From Streptomyces deccanensis (GTDB lineage Bacteria > Actinomycetota > Actinomycetes > Streptomycetales > Streptomycetaceae), in assembly GCF_022385335.1 (NCBI RefSeq), contig NZ_CP092431.1, positions 6,882,001-6,946,000 of the forward strand: a stretch of 64,000 bases of DNA. The letters are read 5' to 3'. Shown piece after piece: positions 1 through 8,648 of this stretch (positions are counted from its first letter, which is position 1; each line of letters starts with the position of its first letter). The position numbers were made by a program, and so were the translations under genes. Under the pieces are notes generated by a model. The model did not search any database, had not been told where the DNA came from, and saw only the letters and a program-made list of their open reading frames with translations.

Positions 1-440
1 GACGGCACCGCCTCGTCCTCCGTGCCCGGGGTGCCCGAGGCCATGCCCAGGCCGACCGTGCGCTCGCGGCTCTCGCGCAGGGCGTCGAGCAGGACGCCGG
101 TCGCCTCCACGGCGTCGTTGGGCAGGCCCAGGGCGCGGGCGAAGACATTGGTGGAGCCGCCGGGGACCACGGCGAGACGGGGAAGACGGTCGGGGTCGGG
201 GCCGTGGTGCAGCAGGCCGTTGACGACCTCGTTGACCGTGCCGTCGCCGCCGAGCGCGACGACCAGTTCGATGTCGCCCTTGCCCTCCGCGGCCTGGCGG
301 GCGAGGTCCCGGGCGTGACCCCGGTACTCGGTGGTCACCGCCTCCAGCTTCATCTCGCTCGCGAGAGCGTGGATGAGCACATCGCGCGTACGTGCGCTTG
401 TGGTGGTTGCCGCCGGGTTGACCACGAGAAGTGCACGCAT
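1..440 (-). CDS. Diacylglycerol kinase family lipid kinase (N-terminal part; gene runs off the window start)
   Basis: Reading leftward from an ATG at 438-440 the frame stays open to the window edge, giving the first ~146 residues. The product starts [11 protein letters not shown], carries the nucleotide-binding signature GGDGTVNEV at residues 64-72 and [13 protein letters not shown] near 93-105, the hallmarks of the DAGK/YegS/sphingosine-kinase catalytic domain. Family members phosphorylate diacylglycerol or related lipids with ATP at the inner membrane face; the substrate here is unknown. The lipid-binding C-terminal half is outside the window. The gene is divergent from the membrane protein at 638. 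Domain call is firm, substrate is not. Confidence 0.9.
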   Translation of the reverse strand, partial: MRALLVVNPAATTTSARTRDVLIHALASEMKLEAVTTEYRGHARDLARQAAEGKGDIELVVALGGDGTVNEVVNGLLHHGPDPDRLPRLAVVPGGSTNVFARALGLPNDAVEATGVLLDALRESRERTVGLGMASGTPGTEDEAVP

Positions 441-448
441 GAGTTGCA

Positions 449-470
449 GGGTACCTACTGGGTGGTACCC
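449..470. repeat. Inverted repeat GGGTACC/GGTACCC upstream of the lipid kinase
   Basis: Two perfect 7-bp arms (GGGTACC and GGTACCC) separated by about 7 bp lie 10-30 bp upstream of the lipid kinase ATG. The position fits an operator or a 5'-leader hairpin. About 80 bp further on (542-604) two imperfect copies of a ~25-bp sequence around GGGTACGTGCCGGAC repeat the same GGTAC core. No regulator is identified. Confidence 0.4.
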
Positions 471-637
471 GGCCCATACCGAGGTGCGGATCAAGGGGGA
501 GATCGGGTAGTGACGATGAGCACGTGGGGGCGCGCGTACCCGGGGTACGTGCCGGACGACGGGGGCGCGGTGACGGCCGGGTACGTGCCGGACACCAGGG
601 GCGGAGCGGGCGACGGGGCGAGGGCTACCCTTCAGGG

Positions 638-1090
638 GTGAGCCCTGAGCAGACCCCCACGCCGGACACCCCCGACGCCGAGCCCCGCCCCGGACGGCTG
701 ACCGCCGCCGCCGCGCTGGCCGCGCTGGAGGGGGTGGCCCTGCTGGTGGGCGGCGGCGCCATGCTGGTCGTCGGCCTCACCGGCGACTCGGACGACCTGA
801 GCACCGGCGTCACCGGCGGCATCACCCTGATCGCGCTGGCCCTGCTGCCGCTGATCGCCGCGCGCGGGCTCCTGCTGCGGCGGAGCTGGAGCCGGGGGCC
901 CGCCGTCATCACCCAGATCATGGCGCTGCCGGTGGCCTACAACCTACTGCGCGCCGACAGCGTGGCGATCCCGGCGGGCATCGCGCTCGCCGTGGTCGCG
1001 GCGACCGCCCTGATCCTGCTGATCAACCCCGCCACGACTCAGGCCCTCGGCATCCAGGGCCCGGGCCGCACGCAGGAGCCGAAGGCGTAA
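638..1090 (+). CDS. Small integral membrane protein, function unknown
   Basis: A 150-residue protein beginning at GTG 638 ([16 protein letters not shown]). I chose this start because the preceding frame looks like repeat-rich non-coding sequence and a TACCCT -10-like hexamer lies at 625-630, about 8 bases before the GTG with no Shine-Dalgarno between, as expected for a leaderless transcript. After a ~20-residue Pro/Asp-rich cytoplasmic leader the protein has about four hydrophobic segments (near 23-48, 58-77, 86-100, 108-128), then a short charged tail. Similar small proteins are widespread in Streptomyces, with no known activity. It converges on sigH. Confidence 0.75.
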   Translation: MSPEQTPTPDTPDAEPRPGRLTAAAALAALEGVALLVGGGAMLVVGLTGDSDDLSTGVTGGITLIALALLPLIAARGLLLRRSWSRGPAVITQIMALPVAYNLLRADSVAIPAGIALAVVAATALILLINPATTQALGIQGPGRTQEPKA

Positions 1091-1357
1091 CGGGGGTCGC
1101 TGGACGGGTCGTGCCTTCCTGAAGCCGTCTCCCGCCCGTGGCGGCGTGGCCGGTGAGGCCGACAGCACCTCGGGGTGTATCCGATCATGCGTGCCGCCGA
1201 GGTGCGCGCTGTTCGCGGGGCGGGAGCGGTTCGTCCGGTGCGGTCGAGGCGGCGGCACGGTCGGGCGGAGGCACGGTCGGGTGTCGGTGCGGTCCTCGCT
1301 CGTGCGTGCCCGTGCTCGGCCCTTGCCGTCTTCTCCGTCGCTCCCGGCCGCTCGCCG

Positions 1358-2482
1358 CTACTCCTCGACCAGCAGCTTCTCCCGCAGCTGAGCCAGGGTC
1401 CTCGCCAGGAGCCGGGAGACGTGCATCTGGGAGATGCCGACCTCCTGGGCGATCTGCGACTGGGTCATGTTGCCGAAGAACCGCAGCAACAGGATGCGCT
1501 TCTCGCGCGGCGGCAGATCCTCCAGCAGCGGCTTCAGGGACTCCCGGTACTCGACCCCCTCCAGCGCCTCGTCCTCCGCGCCGAGCGTGTCCGCCACGGC
1601 CGGGGACTCGTCGTCGGTGTCGGGGACGTCCAGGGACAGCGTGGAGTACGCGTTGGCCGACTCCAGGCCCTCCAGGACCTCCTCCTCGGAGATGGCCAGC
1701 TTCTCGGCCAGCTCGTGCACCGTCGGGGAGCGCCCGTGCTGCTGCGACAGCTCGGCCGTCGCCGTGGTCAGCGAGAGCCGCAGCTCCTGCAGCCGACGCG
1801 GCACCCGCACCGCCCAGCCCTTGTCGCGGAAGTGCCGCTTGATCTCGCCGACGACCGTCGGTGTCGCGTACGTGGAGAACTCCACGCCGCGGTCCGGGTC
1901 GAAGCGGTCCACCGACTTGATCAGGCCGATGGTGGCGACCTGGGTCAGGTCGTCCAGCGGCTCGCCGCGGTTGCGGAACCGGCGCGCGAGGTGCTCCACG
2001 AGCGGCAGGTGCATCCGGACGAGCCGGTTGCGCAGCTCCGCGTACTCGGCACTGCCGTCCGGCAGGGCGCGCAGCTCGACGAACAGCGCGCGCGCCCCGC
2101 TGCGGTCGTGAGGGTCGTGCTGTGCGCTTCGCACGCTCTGCGCGCTCGCCTCGTCGTGTCGCTCGTGCTCGCTCATAGTCCCGCCCGCCGTCACCGTTCC
2201 CCCAGCCCTCGACTGTGCTCGGGCGGGGGAGGCCCCAGTCCGCCCTCGTGAGGACGTGGTGCTCCGTGGGGCACCCTCCGGATCCCGTTGCCCGTCGGAG
2301 GGCGCCTCGTCGTCGGACGGCTCCGTCCACCGAGACGCTCCGGCCGCCGAGGACTCGTCCTCCGGGTGCGGCCGGGCCTGCTCGGGGATGCCGTCGACGC
2401 CGTCCGCCAGATGCGCCGGCCCACTCGGACCGCCGTCATCCTCCGCGGGCAGTTCCCGTGTGCCGCGTTCTTCGTCCCGCAC
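1358..2482 (-). CDS. sigH: SigB/SigF/SigG-family stress sigma factor (SigH-like) with a long acidic N-terminal extension
   Basis: The C-terminal ~272 residues (from ATG 2176, MSEHERHD) form a complete alternative sigma-70 factor of the SigB/F/G type. Region 2 contains DDLTQVATIGLIKSVDRFDP and FSTYATPTVVGEIKRHFRD; region 4 is an HTH with LPPREKRILLLRFFGNMTQ. The frame stays open upstream with Streptomyces-like codon use: GTG 2482, 18 bases past the ushX stop, gives 374 residues with an acidic, Ser/Pro/Asp-rich leader. In S. coelicolor sigH several isoforms from different starts are known, so both starts may be used. The role is general stress response and development. Identification rests on sequence, operon partner and gene order; the exact start is uncertain. 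Confidence 0.85.
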   Translation of the reverse strand: MRDEERGTRELPAEDDGGPSGPAHLADGVDGIPEQARPHPEDESSAAGASRWTEPSDDEAPSDGQRDPEGAPRSTTSSRGRTGASPARAQSRAGGTVTAGGTMSEHERHDEASAQSVRSAQHDPHDRSGARALFVELRALPDGSAEYAELRNRLVRMHLPLVEHLARRFRNRGEPLDDLTQVATIGLIKSVDRFDPDRGVEFSTYATPTVVGEIKRHFRDKGWAVRVPRRLQELRLSLTTATAELSQQHGRSPTVHELAEKLAISEEEVLEGLESANAYSTLSLDVPDTDDESPAVADTLGAEDEALEGVEYRESLKPLLEDLPPREKRILLLRFFGNMTQSQIAQEVGISQMHVSRLLARTLAQLREKLLVEE

Positions 2483-2499
2483 CGGCCCGTCCCCGTTCC

Positions 2500-3060
2500 T
2501 CACGCCGGCCCGGGTCCCGCGCCGCGCTGTTTGTAGAGGCTGATCGAAACGGTTTTGTCGTCGGCCACCGCGGAGGAGACCTTGCCCGCCAGGGCCGACA
2601 GCACGGTCCAGGCGAAGGTGTCGCGCGAGGGGGCGTGGCCGTCCGTGGTGGGGGCCGAGACCGTGACCTCCAGCGAATCGTCGACCAGACGGAAGACACA
2701 GCTGAGCACCGAGCCGGGCACGGCCTGCTGAAGCAGGATCGCGCAGGCCTCGTCGACCGCGATGCGCAGGTCCTCGATCTCGTCGAGGGTGAAGTCCAAA
2801 CGGGCCGCGAGGCCGGCCGTCGCCGTACGCAGCACCGACAGGTAGGCACCCGCGGCCGGCAGCCGGACTTCCACGAAGTCCTGGGTCCCGGGCTCGCCTG
2901 CGATCTGGGACACCCTCACCTCCAAGGTGGTACAAGCTTTTTCGGGGGCCGAGGGTCGCCCCCCGGGGTAACGCGCTACGTGGTTCAGCGGTGACGCTAT
3001 CGCGCTACCGAGCGCCGTGTCCTCGGGGTCCTGAGGACCCCACCCCATGCTGTCACTCAT
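2500..3060 (-). CDS. ushX: RsbW-like anti-sigma factor, probable SigH antagonist (UshX/RshA-like)
   Basis: A 186-residue protein immediately upstream of and co-directional with the SigH-like gene. Residues ~45-180 resemble the RsbW/SpoIIAB GHKL fold: helix DEIEDLRIAVDEACAILL aligns with the N-box region. The canonical Asn of the N-box (ExCxNA) is absent, read as DEACAIL, and I see no classical DxGxG G1 box, so ATP binding may be altered or lost. Family anti-sigmas sequester their sigma factor until partner switching by an anti-anti-sigma; the partner here is not in the window. Start ATG 3060 is preceded by a probable SigB/H-type promoter, suggesting autoregulation. Confidence 0.8.
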   Translation of the reverse strand: MSDSMGWGPQDPEDTALGSAIASPLNHVARYPGGRPSAPEKACTTLEVRVSQIAGEPGTQDFVEVRLPAAGAYLSVLRTATAGLAARLDFTLDEIEDLRIAVDEACAILLQQAVPGSVLSCVFRLVDDSLEVTVSAPTTDGHAPSRDTFAWTVLSALAGKVSSAVADDKTVSISLYKQRGAGPGPA

Positions 3061-3133
3061 AGTAAGCCTATGAATACGCTCGGTGGCTAGAGGTCTGCGG
3101 GCCTCAAATAGGAAGAGCGCGCGCCGGATTGAC

Positions 3134-3159
3134 GTACCCAGGCGCCGGACCGCCGAACC
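3134..3159 (-). promoter_or_regulatory. Candidate SigB/SigH-type promoter for ushX-sigH
   Basis: On the minus strand GGTT (3159-3156) is followed after 16 bp by GGGTAC (3139-3134), matching the stress-sigma consensus GNNT-N14-16-GGGTA. It lies about 75 bp upstream of the ushX start, as expected for an autoregulated sigma/anti-sigma operon. Based only on consensus matching. Confidence 0.5.
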
Positions 3160-3229
3160 GTGTCACACGAGTACGTCGACGTGTCACGGGGTGACATGGT
3201 TCCGTCGTACGACGTCTCGGCCGTGTTCG

Positions 3230-3490
3230 TCAAACGAGTACATGGTCCACGAAGCACCAGCGCCAGGTCTCGCCGGCCTCGAACGTTCGCATGATGGGAT
3301 GGCCGCTCTCCTTGTGGTGCTCGGTGGCGTGGCGCATCGGCGAGGAGTCGCAGCACCCCACGTGCCCGCACTCCAGGCACATCCGCAACTGCACCGGGTG
3401 GCTCCCGGCGGCCAGGCACTCCGGGCAGGTGTCGCTCAGCGGTTCGGGCTCGGGGTGCGGCAGCGCGTCCGTGTGCGTGCACTGTTTCAT
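3230..3490 (-). CDS. UBP-type zinc finger domain protein
   Basis: An 86-residue protein starting MKQCTHTDAL (ATG 3490). It carries the Cys/His pattern of the ZnF-UBP fold: C4, H6, CPEC near 23-26, CLECGHVGCC near 41-50, then HATEHHKESGHP near 58-69, followed by WRWCFVDHVL. Free-standing ZnF-UBP proteins are common in Streptomyces; in eukaryotes the fold binds ubiquitin C-termini, but the bacterial role is unknown. It is divergent from the antiporter (60 bp between starts) and lies upstream of the ushX promoter region. Zinc binding is an inference from the conserved ligands. Confidence 0.85.
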   Translation of the reverse strand: MKQCTHTDALPHPEPEPLSDTCPECLAAGSHPVQLRMCLECGHVGCCDSSPMRHATEHHKESGHPIMRTFEAGETWRWCFVDHVLV

Positions 3491-3549
3491 GATTGCCAGG
3501 TTACGACGGGCGCGCGGAACATCGCGCGGAAACGAAGGCGGCGGAAGCG

Positions 3550-5145
3550 ATGCACTTTTTGCCCTTGCTGTTGCTGGTCGCAGGGAGTGCGACGGTCGCC
3601 GGGGCCGCCCGGCGTACGCCGGTGCCCGCCCCGCTGCTACTGGTCGCGGCGGGGCTCGCGGTGTCGTACCTGCCCGGCGTGCCGCACTACGAACTCGACC
3701 CCGAGATCGTCCTGCCGCTGATCCTGCCCCCGCTGCTCTACACCGCCGCAAGCGACAGCTCCTACCTCGACCTGCGGGCCCAACTGCGGCCCGTGGCGCT
3801 GCTGTCCGTCGGTTATGTCCTCTTCGCGACCCTGGCCGTGGGCTGGGCCGCGTACGTGATCGTGCCGGGGATGCCGTTGACCGCCGCGCTGGTGCTCGGC
3901 GCGGTGGTGGCACCGCCGGACGCGGTCGCGGCCACGGCGGTCGCCCGGCGGGTTGGGTTGCCGTCGCGGATCACCACGATCCTGCAGGGCGAGTCCCTGG
4001 TGAACGACGCGACCGCGATCACCGCCTACCGGGTGGCCCTCGCCGCCACCGTCGGCGAGGGCGCGAGCTGGACCGGCGGAATCGTGGAGTTCCTGGTGGC
4101 GGCGGTCGGCGGCGTCGCGGTGGGCCTGCTGCTGATGGTGCCCATCCACTGGCTGCGCACGCACCTCAAGGAGGCGCTGCTGCAGAACACCCTCTCGCTG
4201 CTGATCCCGTTCGTCGCCTACGGGCTCGCCGAGTGGGTGCACGCCTCCGGTGTGCTCGCCGTGGTCGTCGTCGGCCTCTATCTCGGCCACCGCAACTGGC
4301 AGGTCGACTTCGCCACCCGCCTCCAGGAGGAGGCCGTCTGGAAGATGGTCGCCTTCCTGCTGGAATCCGCCGTGTTCGCTCTCATCGGACTCCAGCTCCC
4401 GGTCGTCCTCGAAGGACTCGGCGAGTACGAGGGGGTCCGCGCCACCTGGTACGCCGTGGTCGTCTTCCTCGTGGTGGTGGTGTCCCGGTTCGTCTGGGTC
4501 TACCCGGCGACTTTTCTGCCGCGGATACTGTCGCGACGCATCCGGGAACGGGAACCCGACCCCACCTGGAGGGGCCCGTTCGTCGTCGCCTGGGCCGGCA
4601 TGCGCGGCGTCGTCTCGCTGGCCATCGCCTTCTCGATCCCGCTCACCGTGCACGGCGGGGAGGACTTCCCCGAGCGGAACCTGATCCTCTTCCTGACCTT
4701 CACGACGGTCATCGGGACGCTCGTCATCCAGGGGCTCACCCTGCCGCCGCTGATCCGCTTCCTGAAGCTGCCGGGGCGCGACCAGCAGGCCGAGACCCTC
4801 GCCGAGGCCAACGCCCAGGCCCAGGCGTCCCGAGCGGCCGAGGCCCGGCTGGACGAACTCCTCGCGAACGAGAGCAACGAGCTGCCGCCCCCGCTCGTCG
4901 ACCGCCTCCGCACGGTCCTGGAGCGGCGCCGCAACGCCGTCTGGGAGCGGCTCGGCGCCGTGAACCCGGTGACCGGGGAGAGCGCCGACGACACCTACAG
5001 CCGCCTCTCCCGCGAGATGATCGGCGCCGAACGCGCGGTCTTCGTCAAGCTCCGGGACGGCAGGTACATCGACGACGAGATGCTGCGCACACTGCTGCGG
5101 AGGCTGGACCTGGAGGAGGCGGCGGTCTACCGGGAGGCCTCCTAG
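3550..5145 (+). CDS. Na+/H+ antiporter, CPA1 family
   Basis: From ATG 3550 (MHFLPLLLLVAG) a 531-residue membrane protein with about 11-12 hydrophobic segments in the first ~410 residues and a soluble, charged ~120-residue C-terminal tail. Motifs of the CPA1/NhaP-type exchangers are visible: GAVVAPPDAVAATAV and GESLVNDATAI contain the paired Asp residues that bind cation, and AWAGMRGVVSLAIAF is the conserved late transmembrane motif. It exchanges Na+ (or K+) for protons across the plasma membrane. The start was placed at the first hydrophobic segment rather than 19 codons upstream, with a purine-rich SD just before it. It converges on the next gene with a 4-bp stop overlap (CTAG). Confidence 0.92.
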   Translation: MHFLPLLLLVAGSATVAGAARRTPVPAPLLLVAAGLAVSYLPGVPHYELDPEIVLPLILPPLLYTAASDSSYLDLRAQLRPVALLSVGYVLFATLAVGWAAYVIVPGMPLTAALVLGAVVAPPDAVAATAVARRVGLPSRITTILQGESLVNDATAITAYRVALAATVGEGASWTGGIVEFLVAAVGGVAVGLLLMVPIHWLRTHLKEALLQNTLSLLIPFVAYGLAEWVHASGVLAVVVVGLYLGHRNWQVDFATRLQEEAVWKMVAFLLESAVFALIGLQLPVVLEGLGEYEGVRATWYAVVVFLVVVVSRFVWVYPATFLPRILSRRIREREPDPTWRGPFVVAWAGMRGVVSLAIAFSIPLTVHGGEDFPERNLILFLTFTTVIGTLVIQGLTLPPLIRFLKLPGRDQQAETLAEANAQAQASRAAEARLDELLANESNELPPPLVDRLRTVLERRRNAVWERLGAVNPVTGESADDTYSRLSREMIGAERAVFVKLRDGRYIDDEMLRTLLRRLDLEEAAVYREAS

Positions 5146-6155
5146 ACCGGGTCGGCCCGGCCTGGATCGCTTTGCGCCGCGCGCTCCGGGAACGGGCGGC
5201 CGGTGATCACCGCGGCGACCGTCGTTCCGCGCGGGAAGGCGCCCTCCGCGGCGAGGGTGACAAGTCCGTAGAGCAACTTGGCGACATAGAGACGTTCCAC
5301 CGGGAGGGAGTGGCGGATCTCGAAGTCGTCCGCGAAGGCGTCCAGTTCGGGTGTGGTCCGGGCGTAACCCCCGAAGTGGAAGCGGTCGTCGAGACTCCAG
5401 TTGCCGCGAGGGCCGCCGAAGGCCTTGTCCTGAAGCTGGCGTAGCTCCTCTTCGAGGAAGCCGCCCTTGAGAACCGGAATGCCGAGGGCGCGCTGGTCGG
5501 GGGCCAGCCCGGCGGCGAGTCCGGCGAGGGTGCCGCCGGTGCCGCAGGCGAGGGCCACCACGTCGGCGCGGCCGCGCATTTCGGCGCCGAGGTCCTGGCA
5601 GCCGCGCACGGCGAGGTAGTTGCTGCCTCCCTCGGGGACCACGAACGCGTCCTCCGCGTCGGCCGCGCCGAGGACGGCTGCGAGGGTGGCCGGGTCGGAC
5701 TTGTGGCGATACGTCGACCTGTCGACGAAGTGGAGCCGCATGCCGTCCGCCGTGCAACGGGCCAGCGACGGGTTGAGGGGGCGGTCGGCCAGTTCCTGAC
5801 CGCGCACCACGCCGATGGTGGGCAGGCCCAGGAGGTGGCCCGCGGCGGCCGTGGCGCGCAGATGGTTCGAGTAGGCGCCGCCGAAGGTGAGCAGCGGGCG
5901 GCCCGCCGCCGCGCGCAGGTTCGGGACCAGTTTGCGCCACTTGTTGCCGACGAGCCGCGGGTGGATCAGGTCGTCGCGCTTGAGCAACAGCCGGAGGCCG
6001 TGGCGCGCGAAGCGCTCGTCCGCGACCTCCTGGAGAGGGGACGGCAGCCGGGGGTTCAGGGCGGAGGTGGGGTCGTCGGGGGCGGAGAAGCTGTCCCGGA
6101 CGGTGGGGTCGTCCGGGGCGGAGGGCTGGCCGGTCACGTGCCCATTGTCGGACAC
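5142..6155 (-). CDS. PLP-dependent ACC deaminase / D-cysteine desulfhydrase family enzyme
   Basis: A 337-residue fold-type II PLP enzyme. The PLP lysine sits in LVGNKWRKL (~residues 68-76), the substrate-contact segment is TFGGAYSNHLRATAA, and a phosphate-binding loop ACGTGGTLAGLA follows near 203-214. The family contains 1-aminocyclopropane-1-carboxylate deaminases and D-cysteine desulfhydrases, which sequence alone does not separate. The GTG at 6155 is used; an internal GTG at 6137 would drop only six residues. The stop TAG shares the CTAG palindrome with the antiporter stop, so the two convergent genes overlap by 4 bp. Confidence 0.88.
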   Translation of the reverse strand: MSDNGHVTGQPSAPDDPTVRDSFSAPDDPTSALNPRLPSPLQEVADERFARHGLRLLLKRDDLIHPRLVGNKWRKLVPNLRAAAGRPLLTFGGAYSNHLRATAAAGHLLGLPTIGVVRGQELADRPLNPSLARCTADGMRLHFVDRSTYRHKSDPATLAAVLGAADAEDAFVVPEGGSNYLAVRGCQDLGAEMRGRADVVALACGTGGTLAGLAAGLAPDQRALGIPVLKGGFLEEELRQLQDKAFGGPRGNWSLDDRFHFGGYARTTPELDAFADDFEIRHSLPVERLYVAKLLYGLVTLAAEGAFPRGTTVAAVITGRPFPERAAQSDPGRADPV

Positions 6156-6190
6156 ATGACCGGTGGGTGTCGGACGCGCCCGCCGCCGGG

Positions 6191-6255
6191 TCCTGTTTGT
6201 GGCGGTCCTGTTTCAGGCGGTCCCGGTTCAGGCGGTCCGGGATTTCAGGCGGTCC
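6191..6255. repeat. Tandem 15-bp repeats spanning the amidase 3' end
   Basis: About four to five imperfect copies of a 15-17-bp unit (core TTCAGGCGGTCC) run across the end of the amidase gene and into the spacer behind it. On the coding strand they encode Arg/Lys/Asp-rich sequence, so the amidase C-terminus (VRDRLKSRTA) may have been trimmed or altered by repeat expansion. Confidence 0.6.
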
Positions 6256-6830
6256 CGGACGCGTTCTCTCATGCCGGCCATGGTGAAGCCCCGGGGGTCG
6301 ACCTTCCCGGGCTGCCATTCGAGGTGCCCGATGACGGACCGCTGGTTCCAGCCGTGATGACGGCAGACGGCGGCGGAGACCCGCTCGATGGCCTCGAGCT
6401 GCGCCGTCGGCCAGGGATCCTCGCCGTCGCCGAGGTTCTCGCACTCGAAGCCGTAGAAATGGCGGTTGCCGTCCGTGTTGGCCTCGTTGTCCGCGGGCAG
6501 CGACCGCTCGGCGATCACGGCCCGCAGCACGTCGTCGTCGCCCAGGCCGGCGTGGTTGGCCCGGCCGTAGCCGACGAGGTGCACCCGGCCGTCTTTGGTG
6601 ATCACGCCGTGGCACAACGGGCCCGGCAGCCCCTCGTACCCGTTGCGGCAGATACGCACGGTGCGTTCGCTCCCGGAGGTGACGGTGTGGTGGATCATCA
6701 CACCGTGGACGGGCCCCCAGGGGCCCACATGGTTGCGGTTGTGATGTTCCCAGTCGCCGACCTCGACGACCCGGACGCCCTCGTTCTTCAGGACGGTGAG
6801 AAACCTGCTCGCGGACATGGGTGGGGCCAT
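6228..6830 (-). CDS. N-acetylmuramoyl-L-alanine amidase (Amidase_2 / PGRP fold), no signal peptide
   Basis: A 200-residue protein that is essentially one Amidase_2 domain. VHGVMIHHTVTSG (~42-54) supplies one zinc ligand pair region and VIGHLEWQPGKVDPRG (~170-185) the second His and the catalytic region; YGFECENLG lies between. These enzymes cut the amide between MurNAc and the stem peptide. There is no signal peptide or membrane segment, so release would need lysis, a non-classical route, or a phage-like use. Start ATG 6830 has an in-frame ATG five codons later. The gene is isolated, with a long leader to the divergent encapsulin gene. Confidence 0.9.
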   Translation of the reverse strand: MAPPMSASRFLTVLKNEGVRVVEVGDWEHHNRNHVGPWGPVHGVMIHHTVTSGSERTVRICRNGYEGLPGPLCHGVITKDGRVHLVGYGRANHAGLGDDDVLRAVIAERSLPADNEANTDGNRHFYGFECENLGDGEDPWPTAQLEAIERVSAAVCRHHGWNQRSVIGHLEWQPGKVDPRGFTMAGMRERVRDRLKSRTA

Positions 6831-7130
6831 GGCCGACTCCTTCGTGCCGTGCGACGGCCGCTGGTCGTGACCGCCTCGTACGCGGTGTGTACCCCAACTC
6901 GCGGTGCGGGCGAGGCGGACGAGGGGGCGCGCGGATGGATCCGGACAGATTCAGCCGGGGCTCGTACGGGGATGCGAGGGGTCGACAGAAACAGCGGACA
7001 TGCCCAGTCTGCGAAGATCCATTCCCGCTCTTTCGGGTAATAGCACCAGCACGCTCCGTGATGCAAGGGTGGGTCGCGAGATCGGTGACCGCGATCAGTG
7101 CTGTCAGTGCATACCCGGAGGGGAATCCGC
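6831..7130. other. Divergent intergenic region, amidase / encapsulin
   Basis: About 300 bp between two divergent genes. It holds no convincing ORF. GC is lower than in the flanks around 6990-7110. The only clear signal is a strong Shine-Dalgarno, GGAGGGG at 7117-7123, seven bases before the encapsulin ATG. A GGGTA hexamer near 7037 could be a stress-sigma -10 but lacks a convincing -35. Confidence 0.6.
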
Positions 7131-8537
7131 ATGTCGGTAGGCGAAGAGGTTCGCTCGCAGCAGGACAGGCCGCAGCAGAGTCTCGGCACGGCCGCTGCCC
7201 GGAACCTGGCCACCACCACCAAGTCCACGCCCCAGATGCAGGAGATCAGCTCGCGCTGGCTGCTGCGCACCCTGCCCTGGGTGAACGTGCAGGGCGGTAC
7301 GTACCGGGTGAACAGGCGGCTCACCTACGCGGTCGGGGACGGCCGCGTCACCTTTGTGAAGACCGGCGACCGGGTCGCCGTCATCCCCGCGGAACTGGGC
7401 GAACTGCCCGCCCTGCGGACCTACGAGGACATCGACGTCCTGGGCGAGCTGGCCCAGCGGTGCGAGCAGCGGGAGTTCGCCCCCGGTGACGTGCTGGCCG
7501 AGTTCGGCAGCCAGGCGGAAGAGGTGTTCCTGCTCGCGCACGGCAAGGTCGAGAAGATCGGCACCGGCCCCTACGGCGACGACGCGGTCCTCGGCGTACT
7601 GGCCGACGGCGCCTACTTCGGCGAGCAGGCCCTGCTCGACCCCGACGCGATCTGGGAGTACACGGCCCGCGCGGTCACCGCGTGCACGGTGCTCGTCCTG
7701 CCGCGTCAGGCCGTCGAGCAACTCGCAGAGCGCGCCGAGACCCTGAGCGAGCACCTGCAGGAACAGCGCTCGATCCCGTCGCAGCGCACCAACAAGTACG
7801 GCGAGAAGGAGATCGACCTCGCCGCCGGCCACAGCGGTGAGCCGGACATCCCGCACACCTTCGTCGACTACGAGGCCGCGCCGCGCGAGTACGAACTCAG
7901 CGTCGCCCAGACCGTCCTGCGCATCCACACGCGCGTGGCCGACCTCTACAACCAGCCGATGAACCAGACCGAGCAGCAGATCAGGCTGACGGTCGAGGCG
8001 TTGAAGGAGCGCCAGGAGCACGAGCTCATCAACAACCGGGAGTTCGGCCTCCTCCACAACTGCGAGTACGACCAGCGCCTCCAGCCGCACGACGGCGTGC
8101 CCAGCCCGGACGACCTGGACGAGCTGCTCTGCCGGCGCCGGGGCACCAAGCTGCTGCTCGCCCACCCGCGCGCGATCTCCGCGTTCGGCCGCGAGCTGAA
8201 CAAGCGCGGACTGGTACCCGAGACCGTCGACATCGCGGGCAACCGCATCCCCACCTGGCGCGGTGTGCCGATCTACCCGTGCAACAAGATCCCGGTGACC
8301 GAGGCCAGGACCACGTCGATCATCGCCATGCGTACCGGCGAGGAGGACCAGGGTGTCATCGGCCTGCGGGCCGCGAGCATCCCCGACGAGATCGAGCCCA
8401 GCCTGTCCGTGCGGTTCATGGGCATCAACGAACAGGCGATCATCAAGTACCTCGTGACGGCCTACTACTCGGCCGCGGTCCTGGTCCCCGACGCGCTCGG
8501 CGTGCTGGAGAACGTCGAGATCGGCCGCTGGCGGTGA
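7131..8537 (+). CDS. Family 2B encapsulin nanocompartment shell protein (HK97 fold with cyclic-nucleotide-binding domain)
   Basis: A 468-residue protein starting [10 protein letters not shown], with SD GGAGGGG 7 bp upstream. Residues 1-95 form an N-terminal arm and first shell segment; residues ~100-205 are a cNMP-binding (Crp-like) domain with the cassette FGEQALL at 163-169 and RAVTAC at 180-185; residues ~230-468 are the HK97-type remainder ([18 protein letters not shown] ... [12 protein letters not shown]). This domain order defines family 2B encapsulins; EshA of Streptomyces belongs to the same group. Shells self-assemble in the cytosol and enclose enzymes. The adjacent downstream polyprenyl synthase is the expected cargo. 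Ligand identity and assembly are inferred from the family. Confidence 0.92.
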   Translation: MSVGEEVRSQQDRPQQSLGTAAARNLATTTKSTPQMQEISSRWLLRTLPWVNVQGGTYRVNRRLTYAVGDGRVTFVKTGDRVAVIPAELGELPALRTYEDIDVLGELAQRCEQREFAPGDVLAEFGSQAEEVFLLAHGKVEKIGTGPYGDDAVLGVLADGAYFGEQALLDPDAIWEYTARAVTACTVLVLPRQAVEQLAERAETLSEHLQEQRSIPSQRTNKYGEKEIDLAAGHSGEPDIPHTFVDYEAAPREYELSVAQTVLRIHTRVADLYNQPMNQTEQQIRLTVEALKERQEHELINNREFGLLHNCEYDQRLQPHDGVPSPDDLDELLCRRRGTKLLLAHPRAISAFGRELNKRGLVPETVDIAGNRIPTWRGVPIYPCNKIPVTEARTTSIIAMRTGEEDQGVIGLRAASIPDEIEPSLSVRFMGINEQAIIKYLVTAYYSAAVLVPDALGVLENVEIGRWR

Positions 8538-8648
8538 CCCTGTCCGACCGGACGCCGTGTCCCTGCCCGACGGGGCGGGGACACCTCGCGGGCACGCGCC
8601 CACCCACCGAGGAACCGCCACCGTCCGCGGCGTCGACGAGGCGACCCC

